Part shown: positions 46,418-56,721 of the stretch, one piece after another | Position numbering within the stretch: position 1 is the first letter of the stretch | Layout of the letters: each line of letters opens with the position of its first letter | Source of the DNA: CAVVZJ01 sp963752755 | GTDB lineage: Bacteria > Planctomycetota > Planctomycetia > Isosphaerales > Isosphaeraceae | Direction of reading: 5' to 3' | DNA length: 64,000 nt | Assembly: GCA_963752755.1 (NCBI GenBank) | Contig: CAVVZJ010000001.1 | Span: 1,302,001 to 1,366,000, forward strand | The notes under the pieces: model-generated | What the model was told of the DNA's origin: nothing | Database searches by the model: none | What the model saw: the letters and a program-made list of their open reading frames with translations, nothing else | Made by a program: the position numbers and the translations under genes

Positions 46418-48213
46418 ATGCTCAACCAGCCCCTCAAAGACTTCGTGACCTCCCGGATTCTGCCGGCCATCCAGACCCCCGCTCAGTACGTGGGTGGGGA
46501 GCTGCATAGCATCCGGAAGGACCATCGCGAATGTCGGGGCACCGTCTGCCTGGCGTTCCCCGACGCCTACACGCTGGGCATGAGCCACCACGGTCTCCAG
46601 ATCCTCTACAGCCTGATGAACGCCAACGGCTGGGCCTGCGAGCGGGCGTTCACCCCCTTGCCCGACTTTGAAGCGGCCCTCCGTCACCACGAGCTGCCGC
46701 TCTACAGCCTGGAGACGTTCACCCCGCTGAACCGCTTCGACGTCGTCGGGTTCTCGCTCCAGTATGAAATCTGCTATACGAACGTCCTCACGATGCTCGA
46801 CCTCGGCGGCCTGAAACTCCATGCCGAGGACCGCGGGCCAGAAGACACGCTGGTCATCGCCGGCGGTCCCGGGCGCAGAACCCGGAGCTGCTCGCGCCGT
46901 TCATCGACCTGTTCGTCGTCGGCGACGGCGAGCCAAGTCTGCCGCGGGTCTGCGAGTTGTGGACGGAGTTGAAGGGCTCCGGGCTTTCGCGGTCCGAGAA
47001 GCTGGCCCGGATCGCCTCGGCTGTCGATTGGGCTTACGTCCCGCGCTTCTATGAACCGATCTACAACGAGGACGGCCTCCAGATCGGCCTGCACCGGACC
47101 CGTGACGACGTTCCCGAGACGATCCGACCCTGCGTCGTCTCCGACTTCAACGCCGAGAGCCCGCTACCAACCCGGCCCATCGTGCCGTTCGTCGAGACGG
47201 CCCACGACCGGATCGCCATCGAGATCATGCGCGGCTGCCCCTGGCAGTGCCGGTTCTGCCAGAGCACGGTCATCAAGCGGCCTCTGCGGTATCGGCCGGT
47301 CGAGTCGATCGTCGAGGCGGCGCTGGAGGCGTACCGGAACACGGGTTACGACGAAATCAGCCTGCTCTCGCTCTCGACCAGCGACTACCCGAAGTTCGAG
47401 GAGCTGGTGAGCCGGATGAGCGAGGTCTTCAGCCCTCTCGGCGTGAAGATTTCCCTGCCGAGCCTCCGGATCACCGAGATGCTCAAGAAGATCCCGGCCT
47501 TGCTGGAGGAGGGGCGTCGCGGCGGCCTGACGCTCGCCCCGGAGGTCGCCCGCGACGACATGCGGGAGCAGATCCGCAAGCCGATCAACAACCAGGACCT
47601 TTACGACGGTTGCCGCGAGGCGTTCCGCCGCGGCTGGCGGCGGGTCAAGCTGTACTTCATGTGCGGCCTGCCCGGCGAGCGGCCGGCGGACCTGGACGGG
47701 ATCGTCGCGATGGCCGAGACGATCGCCCGGATCGGCAAGGAAGAGACCGGCCGGTTCGCCGAGGTCACGGCCAGCGTCTCGAACTTCGTGCCCAAGCCCC
47801 ACACCCCCTACCAGTGGAACGGCATGCGTCACCGCGACTATTTCCACTGGGCCCACAGGTACCTTCGCTCTCAGGTCAAGATCCGCTCGGTGACGGTCAA
47901 GTGCCACGACGTCGAGACGTCGTTGCTCGAAGGCATCCTCACCCGCGGCGACCGCCGCGTCGCCCCGGCCCTCGAAGAAGCCTGGCGACGCGGCGCCCGG
48001 CTCGACGCCTGGCGCGAGCACTTCCAGGCCGACCTCTGGTGGCAGACCTTCGCCGACCTCGGCATCGACGTGGACTTCTACTCCCACCGCGAGCGGGGCG
48101 TCGAGGAGGTCCTTCCCTGGGACCACGTCCTCGTCAAGTACGGCCGCGAGTACCTCGCCAAGGAGCAGAACCGCTCCACCGTCCAGCTCACCGCGATGGC
48201 CGAAGCCGTCTGA
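46418..48213 (+). CDS. B12-binding-domain-like radical SAM protein, TIGR03960 type (one -1 break)
   Basis: About 598 residues. The N-terminal half (VCLAFPDAYTLGMSHHGLQILYSLMN, LQYEICYTNVLTMLDLGGL, DTLVIAGGP..AQNPELLAPFIDLFVVGDGE) has a B12-binding-like fold. The radical SAM core carries MRGCPWQCRFCQSTVIKRPLRYR, the CxxxCxxC cluster motif, and ARDDMREQIRKPIN. Family members are mostly uncharacterised; some relatives act on tRNA or rRNA. At GGP.AQNPE near 46870, one base of a codon is missing (or two are extra), the opposite direction from most breaks in the window. Confidence 0.85.
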
Positions 48214-48256
48214 GCCGTCGGAACGCCTCCCCGCGAGATTCGGAGGGAAACGAGTC

Positions 48257-48814
48257 ATGGCGACCACCGAGAAAGCCCTGATCACGGCTGAAGACTTCAT
48301 GCAGATGGACCTGGGGGAGGGGACGTTCGAACTCGTTCGGGGGGAGGTGATCGAGTTGCCGCCACCGATGCCTGAGCATGGGGTGATTTGCGGTGAACAT
48401 CTACTTCACCCTTCGAGCTTTGGTCGGCAGACCGGCCACGGCTACGCGATGACCAACGACTCGGCCGTCCTGACCGAGCGCGGTCCCGATACGGTCCGTG
48501 GCGCCGACGTCTGCTACTACAGCCAGGCCCGCTGGCCCCGTTCCGAGGTCGGAACGCAACTGCCCCCGGTCCTGCCCGACCTGGTCGTCGAGGTCGTCTC
48601 CCCCAGCGATCGGCCGGGTGAGATCCATCGGAAGGTTCACGAGTATCTCAATGCGGGCGTGCCGATGGTCTGGGTGACGTATCCGAAGCAGCGGAGGGTC
48701 CTGATTCATCGACGCGACCAGGCGGAGCCGATCGTTCTCGACGAGTCGGAGGTCATCGAGAACCTGCCGGAACTGCCCGGTTTCCGCTGCGCGGTGGCCG
48801 AGTTCTTCCGCTGA
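48257..48814 (+). CDS. Uma2 family (DUF820) endonuclease-like protein, with compensating frame change
   Basis: A 185-residue PD-(D/E)XK-fold protein. Family blocks: LVRGEVIELPPPMPEHG, TVRGADVCYYSQARWP, PPVLPDLVVEVVSPSDRPGEIHRKVHEYLNAGVPMVWVTYP with the catalytic D..E.V..S motif, and LPGFRCAVAEFF. The reading frame is open, but residues 48-54 read HLLHPSS where the neighbouring frame gives IYFTLRA, the family-like sequence. Skipping a base near 48398 and adding one near 48420 restores that. These proteins are very numerous in planctomycetes and cyanobacteria; function is unproven. Confidence 0.82.
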   Translation: MATTEKALITAEDFMQMDLGEGTFELVRGEVIELPPPMPEHGVICGEHLLHPSSFGRQTGHGYAMTNDSAVLTERGPDTVRGADVCYYSQARWPRSEVGTQLPPVLPDLVVEVVSPSDRPGEIHRKVHEYLNAGVPMVWVTYPKQRRVLIHRRDQAEPIVLDESEVIENLPELPGFRCAVAEFFR

Positions 48815-48877
48815 GCGTCCGGAAGTCGCATCATCTCTCCGGAGCTGTCCGCCCCTGAACCCCCGGAGTTTCCCAAC

Positions 48878-49478
48878 GTGGCGAAGACGAAGTGGGCCAG
48901 GCGCACGCTCAAGCTGAAGCGCAACCACGGCTGGTCCTGCCGCGACGGCTACAGCATCTTCGTCGCCGACCGCGGCGCGGTGCGGTTTGATATCCCGAGG
49001 GGCTGGGTCGTCGAGCCGGGCGAGAAGGGGTCGGTCAAGATCCTCGACAAGCCATCCCCTGGCGATGACTGTTGCCTGGAGATGACCGTCTTTTACCTCA
49101 ACGACCGGGATCGACTGGAGCGGCTTGCCGCTGGTCCAGATGCTCGACGAGGTCACGAGCAAGGACGAGCAGGACGACGACGGCAACCCCGTGCCGCCCG
49201 AGGAAAGCATGGTTCTCGAACGCAGCGAGGTGATCGAGGATCAACGCGACGACATGCAAATCGCCTGGCGACGGACGAACTTCATCGATGCCAATGAGAA
49301 TCGCGAGGCGTTCAGCTATACTCTCGTCGCCCGGCGCTGGAACATCATGCCCTTGATCACGTTCGCCTACTGGGCCGACGACGCGGCCTGGGTCGAGCAC
49401 GCCTGGCAGGAAATGCTCCGAACCCTGACGCTCGGCGACTACGTCGAGGACCCGACCCAGCGTCTGACCGACGTCTAG
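48878..49478 (+). CDS. Protein of unknown function (one +1 break)
   Basis: About 199 residues, without membrane segments or signal peptide. The first half (KLKRNHGWSCRDGYSIFVADRGAVRFDIPRGWVV) and the second half (DMQIAWRRTNFIDANENREAFSYTLVARRWNIMPLITFAYW) look like an alpha/beta domain of roughly the type seen in DUF1795/PsbP-like proteins (a weak impression). One base must be skipped near 49125, between RLERL and LVQMLDEV. GTG 48878 is the start; no other in-frame start precedes the conserved part. Confidence 0.65.
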
Positions 49479-49532
49479 GGCGGCCGATGGCCCGATTCCC
49501 CAACCGTTCCCCACGGTCGCAATCCCGAGAAC

Positions 49533-51179
49533 ATGGCCTCTACAAACCTTGACGACGCTCGACCGCCGCGCCCCCGCTGGCCCTGGGTCTTGCTGGCCCT
49601 GGCCTTGATCTGGGTGGCCGTCGTGCGCGTGCCGCTCGTGCTCAACGCCGAGACACACCTCGACAGTGACCTGGCCGTCGATGGCCTGACCCTGATCGAG
49701 ACGATGCACGGTCACTGGCGCTGGCATTACCCAGGCACGCCCCACATCGGGACGCCCGCGGTCGGACTCTCGCTACCCCAGGCGGCGGTCTGGGGGGCGA
49801 CCCCTGGGACGTTGGTGAGCGGCGGGGTGGTGGCGTATGAACTGTTCACGATCGCAACCTTCCTGCTGGCCTGGCGGCTCTTCGGGCCGGTGGCGGCGGC
49901 GTGGAGCCTGGTGCCGCTGGCCTTCGCCTCGGTGGGAACCGTCTGGCTTTCGGGCCGGATCACCGGCGGTCACCTGCTGGCAGCCACCTGGTACGCAGCG
50001 TCCTTTGCCTTGCTCGCGAGCCTGATCCGCAAGGGGGGGATCGGTCGGTCGGCCTTCCTCGGGCTCTGGTGCGGATTCGGGCTCTATGCCGATCAGATGG
50101 TGGTCTTCGGCCTGCTGGGTTTGATTCCAGCGGCGGTGGCGGGCGGTTTCGGGCCGGGGCGACCGTTCTTGCGGCTGGTGGCGGCGTTGGCCTTTGCGGC
50201 CGGGCTGGCGATCGGCTACGCGCCGCACTGGCTTGGATTGAGGGCCGACGACTACGACGCTTACCCCGTCAAGTTCGCCACCATTTTCGGCAATGAGCAG
50301 ACCGGACAGATTCACTGGGCTCAGACCGAGGCCATGGCCCGTGAGCATGCCCGACTGTTCGCCCTCGAATGCCTGCCACGACTGGTCGCCGGCCACCGGC
50401 TCCCGGGGTTCCAGGCCGACCCGAGGCCGCAGGCTCTCGGCGGTCGGTCCCGGCCGGGCGACCCGCCGGACCTGCACACGGTCCCGATCACGACGACCAT
50501 CCTGAGCCTGGGCCTCTTCGCCGCGTCGGTTGTGGCCTTGACGCTCCTCCGGGGCGATGGGGCCGACGTCGCCAGCGATGCCAGCCGCTGGGGATTGCTG
50601 ATGGCATCGCTGGCGGTCGCGGCGGGGTTCGTGGTCAATCGCAATATCTATAATTCGGACAACTACCGCTATCTTGTCTTTTTGCTGGTTCCCTGGACCC
50701 TCGGCTTTGGGCTCTTGATGCGCTCGCTGGCGCGGATAGGAGGTGGCGGCCGGGCGGCGGCGGGCTTGCTGGCGGTCGCCCTGGCCGGAACGATGACGCT
50801 CGACACGGCCCGCTGGTATCAAAGCTTCGGATGGATCGATCCCGTCTGGCGACCGGTCCGCCAGCCACTTCGCGACCCCGCGCTCGACTGGTTGCGCGAG
50901 CATCCGGAAGTGAAACGAATCTATGGAAGCTACTGGGACGTTTACCGCCTCGCCTTTCTCATGGGCGGTCGGGTGCGCGGCGTCCCGTATCCCGAGTATC
51001 CCGACCGCTACTATCGCGAGTTGACCGAGACCCTTCCCGGCCACCGGCCGCGCGTCCTGATCGCGCGGAGTGATCGGATCGGGACATTCAACCGCCGGCT
51101 CGCCCTGTCGAAGAATGGAACGATTCTGGCCGAAGGTCGCGGATTCTGGATCATCGACTGGCCCCAGGGTGAGAATTGA
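49533..51179 (+). CDS. Polytopic membrane glycosyltransferase-like protein (GT39/PMT-like)
   Basis: A 548-residue protein with about ten predicted helices (WPWVLLALALIWVAVV at residue 17; LVSGGVVAYELFTIATFLLAWRLFG; PAAVAGGF..; TTTILSLGLFAASVVALTLL; YLVFLLVPWTLGFGLLM). The loop after the first helix has THLDSDLAVDG, an acidic pair typical of GT-C enzymes. The C-terminal globular part ends FWIIDWPQGEN. This layout fits a lipid-linked sugar-dependent glycosyltransferase or a similar envelope polymerase. The next gene is a YfhO-like protein starting about 30 bases downstream, so they likely act together. Confidence 0.7.
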   Translation: MASTNLDDARPPRPRWPWVLLALALIWVAVVRVPLVLNAETHLDSDLAVDGLTLIETMHGHWRWHYPGTPHIGTPAVGLSLPQAAVWGATPGTLVSGGVVAYELFTIATFLLAWRLFGPVAAAWSLVPLAFASVGTVWLSGRITGGHLLAATWYAASFALLASLIRKGGIGRSAFLGLWCGFGLYADQMVVFGLLGLIPAAVAGGFGPGRPFLRLVAALAFAAGLAIGYAPHWLGLRADDYDAYPVKFATIFGNEQTGQIHWAQTEAMAREHARLFALECLPRLVAGHRLPGFQADPRPQALGGRSRPGDPPDLHTVPITTTILSLGLFAASVVALTLLRGDGADVASDASRWGLLMASLAVAAGFVVNRNIYNSDNYRYLVFLLVPWTLGFGLLMRSLARIGGGGRAAAGLLAVALAGTMTLDTARWYQSFGWIDPVWRPVRQPLRDPALDWLREHPEVKRIYGSYWDVYRLAFLMGGRVRGVPYPEYPDRYYRELTETLPGHRPRVLIARSDRIGTFNRRLALSKNGTILAEGRGFWIIDWPQGEN

Positions 51180-51208
51180 GACATCGCGAGAGCGAGGGGG
51201 GTCGCGGC

Positions 51209-53762
51209 GTGTCGAAGCCCGGGGCGTTGGATACCGAGCCTTGCTGGAAGCCCGAGCCTCGACGGTGGGGCTGGCCCGACCTGCTGGCAATCGCCGTCTG
51301 GACAGCCGCGGTCGTCGTGCTTTTCTGGGATGCTGTGAGCTTCCGGGGAGCGCTCTTCTACTTCGACATCACGGAGATCAACTACCCGTATCGCGACTTC
51401 CTCGCCCGCGAGCTGAAGTCCGGCCGGTTCTCATTCTGGATTCCGGGACTCTACTGCGGCCACCCGCTCTACAGCGAGAGCCAGACGGGGTATCTGCACC
51501 CGTTGAAGTATTTCCTCTATCCCTGGCTCGCGACCTGGCAGGCGTTTAACCTCGACACCGTGCTCTCGGTCTGGCTGACCGGACTCGGAGCCTATGGCTG
51601 GCTCCGGCGTCATGTGGGCGTGTCGGGGGCCTTGACCGGCGCGGGGATCTTCGGGTTCAGCGGGTTCACCTGGGCGCATCTGGTCCACACCAGCATGGTC
51701 AACGCCCTGGCGAGCGTGCCGCTGGCGTTCTGGGCGCTGGAGGTGGTGTGGGAAGGGGGACGGCTCCGGGCGTTGGTCCTGGCGTCGCTGGCCTTGGCTT
51801 GCCAGGTCTTCGCGGGCCATCTTCAGGACGCGGTGCTGACCGGAACGGCCCTCGGCGTGTACGGATTCTACCGAGCCGCGGTCGAACGTGGTCGAGGGCG
51901 GCGGGCGTTCGTGCTGGGAACGACGGTTGGTGTCGGCCTGCTCGCGGTCCTGCTCTCGGCGGTCCAGTGGGTCCCCTCAAAGGAACTGATCGACCGGACG
52001 CCCCGGGAGAAGTTGAGCTGGCGGGACCTGACCTTCGGCTCCTGGCATCCGGAACTCGTGCCGACCCTGATCGTCCGCGAAGCTTACGGCACCCGGGCCC
52101 GCGACACGGACTGGATGGATGGCTTCTACCCCTATCATGAGATGAACGCCTATCTCGGGATCGTCGGCCTGGCGCTGGCGATCCTGGGGGCGGCGGCGTA
52201 CCGGGATCGCTGGGTCGGTGGCTGGGTCGTGCTGGGTAGCCTGGGCCTCTTGTTGATGCTCGGCCGGTTCACGTTCGTGATGGACGTCTTCCCCGAGGTC
52301 CCGGTCTTGAACCGCGGTCGGGTGCCGGTGCGCGTATCATCTCTGGGTGGTGGTGGCGTCGAGTGCCTTGGCGGCCGTCGGGGTGGATCGACTGGCCAGG
52401 CCGGGGCGGGTCCGGTTACGACCCGCCCTGATCGTGGTCGGCCTGCTGGTCCTGGCGTCGATCCCGATCTTGATCTATGTCTATACGCCGGCCTGGACCG
52501 AGCGGAGTCGCTGGCCCTTGCGGTCGCACGCCGCGCACTTTCGCTGGCTCCGTGAAGATCTTGTCTGGGGCGTCTCGCGGACGGCCGTGCTGGCGATGGG
52601 TGCCTGGGCCGTCGCGGCTTTGGCCGTGCGGTCGGCGGAACCAAGGGGGCGGGCCTGGCTGACGTGGCTGCTGCCCTTGCTGGCGATCGCCGATCTGATG
52701 GCAGCGCACTGGTATGATTCGCCGACCGTCGATCCGTCCTACTGGACCAAACCTCCGCCGAGTGCGCAGTGGATCAAGCGTCGTCCCGACCTGATCCGGA
52801 TCTACGGCGAGGGAACGCTGGCCTCGGGCGAGCCGGGCTACGCCTCGAAGCGAGTGAATTTCCTGGCGGTCCGCGAGCTGCTCGCGTGGAGTTTACCGCC
52901 GGTCTGGGATCTCCGCTCGACGGGCGGCGAGACACCGATCCGTCCGACGCGCTGGTTGCGGTTCACCGGCGGCGGGTCGCGGGCTCAGCTCGACGTGCAG
53001 AGTCTCACCTACATCATCACGGGCGAATACGCCCACCGTCGGCTCGGACCCGGCGTGAAGGTGGGCCATGTTTACATCCACCCCAACCCCAGCGCCCTGC
53101 CACGCGCCCGGCTGGTGGGCCAACCGGTCTATGCCCGGTCCGAGGTGGAGGCGACCATCGCCTTGAGACGGCTGGACCTGGCGATGCGCGATCGGCTCGT
53201 CGTCGAGGACCCCGATCGGCCTCTTCCCGAAGGGTCTGCGGTGTCGGGGACGGCGGCGATCGTCCGCGAGGAGCCGGATCGGGTTGAGATCGCGGTGGAC
53301 GCTCAGACCCCGGCCTACCTCTTCCTGGCCGACGCGTACGACCCCGGCTGGTCGGCCACGATCGACGGCCGACCGGCGACAGTCCGCCCGGCTCAGGTGG
53401 CGTTCCGGGCGGTCTTCGTGCCGAAGGGTAAGCATTCCGTCGTCTTCCGATACCGGCCGGCGGGCTTGATGGCGGGCTTGGCGATCAGCGGCGTTGGCTT
53501 GCTGGCGGCTGTGGTCCTCCTGCTCGGGCCGTTCCAGGCAACACCGCTCAGTTCGGGCCACGGCCGCTCGGATTGGCCGCGGTCCTGGCCGTGGTGGCTG
53601 GGGGCAGCCTTGCTTGCCATCGTCGCTCTCTCGTTGTTCAAGCCCGGACCTGAGGGCGGGATCGTTCCTCAGAAGCGTTGGGCGCAGAGCTTGCACCGGT
53701 TCACCTGGGGCGCCGGCATCGAGGCGATGAACCAGCATCGCCGGAGGCCGGGTCCCGGCTGA
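51209..53762 (+). CDS. YfhO family membrane protein (one +1 break)
   Basis: About 850 residues. The N-terminal helices include LLAIAVWTAAVVVLFWDAV. The loop TEINYPYRDFLARELKSGRFSFWIPGLYCGHPLYSESQTGYLHPLKY matches the YfhO/GT-C family. More helices follow, then a C-terminal soluble domain ending in YDPGWSATIDGRPATVRPAQVAFRAVFVPKGKHSVVFRY and two final helices. One base must be skipped near 52331-52335, between NRGRVPVR and YHLWVVVAS. YfhO proteins are linked to glycosylation of lipoteichoic acid in Firmicutes; here an envelope glycan role is inferred. GTG 51209 is the start. Confidence 0.82.
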
Positions 53763-53905
53763 TCGCGAACGCCGACCGCCCGGAACTTGCGCTGAGAGGG
53801 ATTGCAACCGGCGCGGGAAATCCCTAAACTATGCGTCTTCTACGTAGGGAGTCTTTCCAGAAACGGCCTTTCTTTCACGATCGGGCCGGTGCATCGGGGC
53901 GTGCG

Positions 53906-54175
53906 ATGGCGATCACCAAAGAGAAGAAGACGGAGATCATCGACCAGTTCGGACGCGGCGACGCGGACACGGGTTCGCCCGAGGTGCAAATCGCCCTGCT
54001 GACGGCCCGGATCAACGATCTGACGGACCATTTCAAGGCACACAAGAAGGACCACGCCAGCCGCCGAGGGCTGCTGATGATGGTCTCGAAGCGGTCGAGC
54101 CTTCTGAAGTATTTGCGGTTGCACAACCGCAAGAGCTATCTCGACGTCATCGGCCGGCTCGGCCTGCGGAAGTGA
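53906..54175 (+). CDS. rpsO: 30S ribosomal protein S15
   Basis: An 89-residue primary rRNA-binding protein of the small subunit. Characteristic segments: DADTGSPEVQIALLTARINDLTDHFKAHKKDHASRRGLL and LLKYLRLHNRKSYLDVIGRLGLRK, with the conserved HxxDxxSRRGL and rRNA-binding residues. ATG 53906 gives MAITKEKK, the usual start. It precedes pnp as in many bacteria. Confidence 0.97.
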   Translation: MAITKEKKTEIIDQFGRGDADTGSPEVQIALLTARINDLTDHFKAHKKDHASRRGLLMMVSKRSSLLKYLRLHNRKSYLDVIGRLGLRK

Positions 54176-54183
54176 CCGGCGCA

Positions 54184-54204
54184 GTTCCCCGGCGCCCGGG
54201 GAAC
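54184..54204 (+). terminator. Perfect 9 bp hairpin in the rpsO-pnp spacer
   Basis: GTTCCCCGG pairs exactly with CCGGGGAAC around a CGC loop, nine bases after the rpsO stop. A smaller 6 bp stem (CCGGAA/TTCCGG) follows at 54207-54226. No T-run is present. It could attenuate transcription into pnp or form the structured leader that in enterobacteria serves pnp autoregulation. Confidence 0.55.
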
Positions 54205-54351
54205 CACCGGAAGGCCCGCTTTCCGGCTCGTCTCCTCTCTCTGGACCCCAGGCCCCGCCGGACGCCGCAAAACCGGCAATCCCAACGACGGGGCCGATCC
54301 GCCTCGCAATCGCACCCCCCGGCCCCGCCCGGCCGAGGTAGGTGTCCTCTC

Positions 54352-56580
54352 ATGGCAATCAGTGTCAAGAAGCCCATCTCCGTCCAGCGGACGATCGGCG
54401 GTAAAACCATCACGATCGAATCCGGCAAGCTGGCCAAGCAGGCCACCGGATCGGTTACGGTCCGCGTCGGCGATACCATTACGCTCGTCGCCAGCGTCGT
54501 TGCCTCCGGCCGCGAGGGGCTCGACTTCTTCCCGTTGACCGTCGATTATCGCGAGAAGACCTATACGGCCGGCAAGTTCCCCGGCGGGTTCATCAAGCGC
54601 GAAGGGCGGCCCTCCACGAAGGAGATCCTGACCTCCCGCCTGATCGACCGCCCGATCCGCCCGCTCTTCCCTTCGACATATCGGATGGAAGTCCAGATCC
54701 AGGCCGGGCCGATCTCCGCCGATCGCAAGAATGACCCCGACGTGATCTCGATCCTCGGCGCTTCAGCCAGCCTCGTACTGGCCGAGGGGGTGCCGTTCTA
54801 TGGCCCCGTTGGCGCCATCCGCCTCGGCCGGATCAACGGCCAACTCGTGCCGTTCCCCAACGCCGAGGAGATGGAGGATAGCGACCTCGACCTCGTCGTC
54901 GCCAGCACGGCCCAGAACGTCGTGATGATCGAGGGCTTCGGCCAGGAGCTTCCCGAGCCCGAGATGCACGCCGCGATCATGGAGGCGCACCGCCTCAATC
55001 AAGAGCTGATCGCCCTCCAGCACGAGGCCCGCGCCGAGGCCGGCCTGCCGCCCTACCAGACCCCCGAAGACCAGCCCGACCCGCTCATCCAGACCCTCCA
55101 CGAGCGCTACGCCGAGGATCTCCGCAACGCCAAGAGAACCGTCGTCAAGTCCGAGCGCAACGCCGCCGTGTCCGCCCTCCAGGAACGAGTCCTCGGCGAG
55201 ATGAGCCCCGACGGCGCCCCGGAAGGGACGCCCACGCCCGCTCAGGTCAAGTCCGCCTTCTACGCCCTCCAGGAACGCGTCGTCCGCGAGATGATCCTCG
55301 ATGGCTATCGCCCCGACGGCCGCGGACCGAAGGACATCCGCCCGATCTCCTGCGAAGTCGGCCTCTTGCCCTCGGCCCACGGCTCGGCGCTCTTCCAGCG
55401 CGGGGAGACGCAGGCGCTCGTCACCACCGTGCTCGGCACCGGGGCCGACGAGCAGAAGGTCGATGGGATCATGGAGGAGTATTCCAAGAAGTTTATGCTC
55501 GACTACAACATGCCTTCCTTCTCCGTCGGCGAGGTCCGCCCGATCCGCGGCCCCGGCCGTCGCGAGATCGGTCACGGCATGCTGGCCGAGCGCTCGGTGC
55601 AGCCGGTCTTGCCGCCGTCGAGCGAGTTCCCATACACGATCCGGGTCATCAGCGACATCCTCGAATCGAATGGCTCCAGCTCCATGGCCTCGGTCTGCGG
55701 CGCGACCATCGCCCTGATGGATGCCGGCGTGCCGATCTCCGACCCGGTCGGCGGCATCTCGACGGGGCTCGTGCAGGATATCCAGTCCGGCCGCTACGTC
55801 CTCCTGACCGACATCATCGGCGACGAGGACCACTTCGGCGACATGGACTTCAAGGTCGCCGGCACCCAGCGCGGCATCACCGGCATCCAGCTCGACTTGA
55901 AGAACCTCGGCATCAACGAAGAAGTGATCCGCAAGACTCTGGAGCAAGCCCGTGAGGCCCGCCTGGAGATCCTTCGCACGATGCTCCGCGCCATCAAGCG
56001 GCCTCGCGACGAGATCTCCCTGAATGCCCCCCGCCTGATCCAGATCCAGATCAACCCCGAGAAGATCGGCCTGGTCATCGGCCCCGGTGGCAAGACCATC
56101 CGCAAGATCCAGGACGAGACCGGCGCCAAGATCGACATCGAGGACTCCGGCATCGTCACCCTCTCCAGCGCCACCGCCGAAGGGGCCGAAGCGGCTCGCG
56201 ACCGCATCCAGGCGATGACCGAAGGCGTCAAGATCGGCAGCATCTACGAAGGTCGCGTCACCTCCATCAAGGACTTCGGCGCCTTCGTCGAGATCCTCCC
56301 CGGCAAGGACGGCCTCGTCCACATCAGCGAGCTGTCCGACGGTTACATCGGCAGCGTGACCGACGTGGCCCACGTCGGTGACACCATGCTCGTCAAGGTC
56401 ATCCACGTGGACGAGCAGGACCGCGTCAAGCTCTCCCGCAAGGCCGCAATCGCCGAGCGCGGTATGGAAGACCCGTTCGCCGGCCAGGCCCCACCCGATC
56501 GCGGACCGCGTCCTCCGGCCGGCGACCGCGGCGATCGTCGTGGCGGTGGCGGTGGTGGTGGTGGACGCGGCGGTCGCTGA
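54352..56580 (+). CDS. pnp: Polyribonucleotide nucleotidyltransferase (PNPase)
   Basis: A 742-residue phosphorolytic 3'-5' exoribonuclease. RNase PH domain 1 carries FFPLTVDYREKTYTAGKFPGGFIKREGRP. RNase PH domain 2 carries LFQRGETQALVTTVLG, YNMPSFSVGEVRPIRGPGRREIGHGMLAERS and ESNGSSSMASVCGA, with the catalytic Asp in DEDHFGDMDFKVAGT. The KH domain has IGLVIGPGGKTIRKIQDETGAKIDIED and the S1 domain has GRVTSIKDFGAFVEILPGKDGLVHISEL. The C terminus is a Gly/Arg-rich tail. Length and order agree with the family; no break. Confidence 0.97.
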   Translation: MAISVKKPISVQRTIGGKTITIESGKLAKQATGSVTVRVGDTITLVASVVASGREGLDFFPLTVDYREKTYTAGKFPGGFIKREGRPSTKEILTSRLIDRPIRPLFPSTYRMEVQIQAGPISADRKNDPDVISILGASASLVLAEGVPFYGPVGAIRLGRINGQLVPFPNAEEMEDSDLDLVVASTAQNVVMIEGFGQELPEPEMHAAIMEAHRLNQELIALQHEARAEAGLPPYQTPEDQPDPLIQTLHERYAEDLRNAKRTVVKSERNAAVSALQERVLGEMSPDGAPEGTPTPAQVKSAFYALQERVVREMILDGYRPDGRGPKDIRPISCEVGLLPSAHGSALFQRGETQALVTTVLGTGADEQKVDGIMEEYSKKFMLDYNMPSFSVGEVRPIRGPGRREIGHGMLAERSVQPVLPPSSEFPYTIRVISDILESNGSSSMASVCGATIALMDAGVPISDPVGGISTGLVQDIQSGRYVLLTDIIGDEDHFGDMDFKVAGTQRGITGIQLDLKNLGINEEVIRKTLEQAREARLEILRTMLRAIKRPRDEISLNAPRLIQIQINPEKIGLVIGPGGKTIRKIQDETGAKIDIEDSGIVTLSSATAEGAEAARDRIQAMTEGVKIGSIYEGRVTSIKDFGAFVEILPGKDGLVHISELSDGYIGSVTDVAHVGDTMLVKVIHVDEQDRVKLSRKAAIAERGMEDPFAGQAPPDRGPRPPAGDRGDRRGGGGGGGGRGGR

Positions 56581-56721
56581 CCGATCCGGCGAGATCCGCC
56601 TTTCCCGCCGTCCTAAGATTGGAGAGGGAGCCCGGCCTCCTCCCGACCTGTTCGGGAGGGCCCGGGCTCCGAGAGTCACCGGACTTTCCCGCCGCATTCC
56701 CGAACCGCGGAGCCCGCGCCC

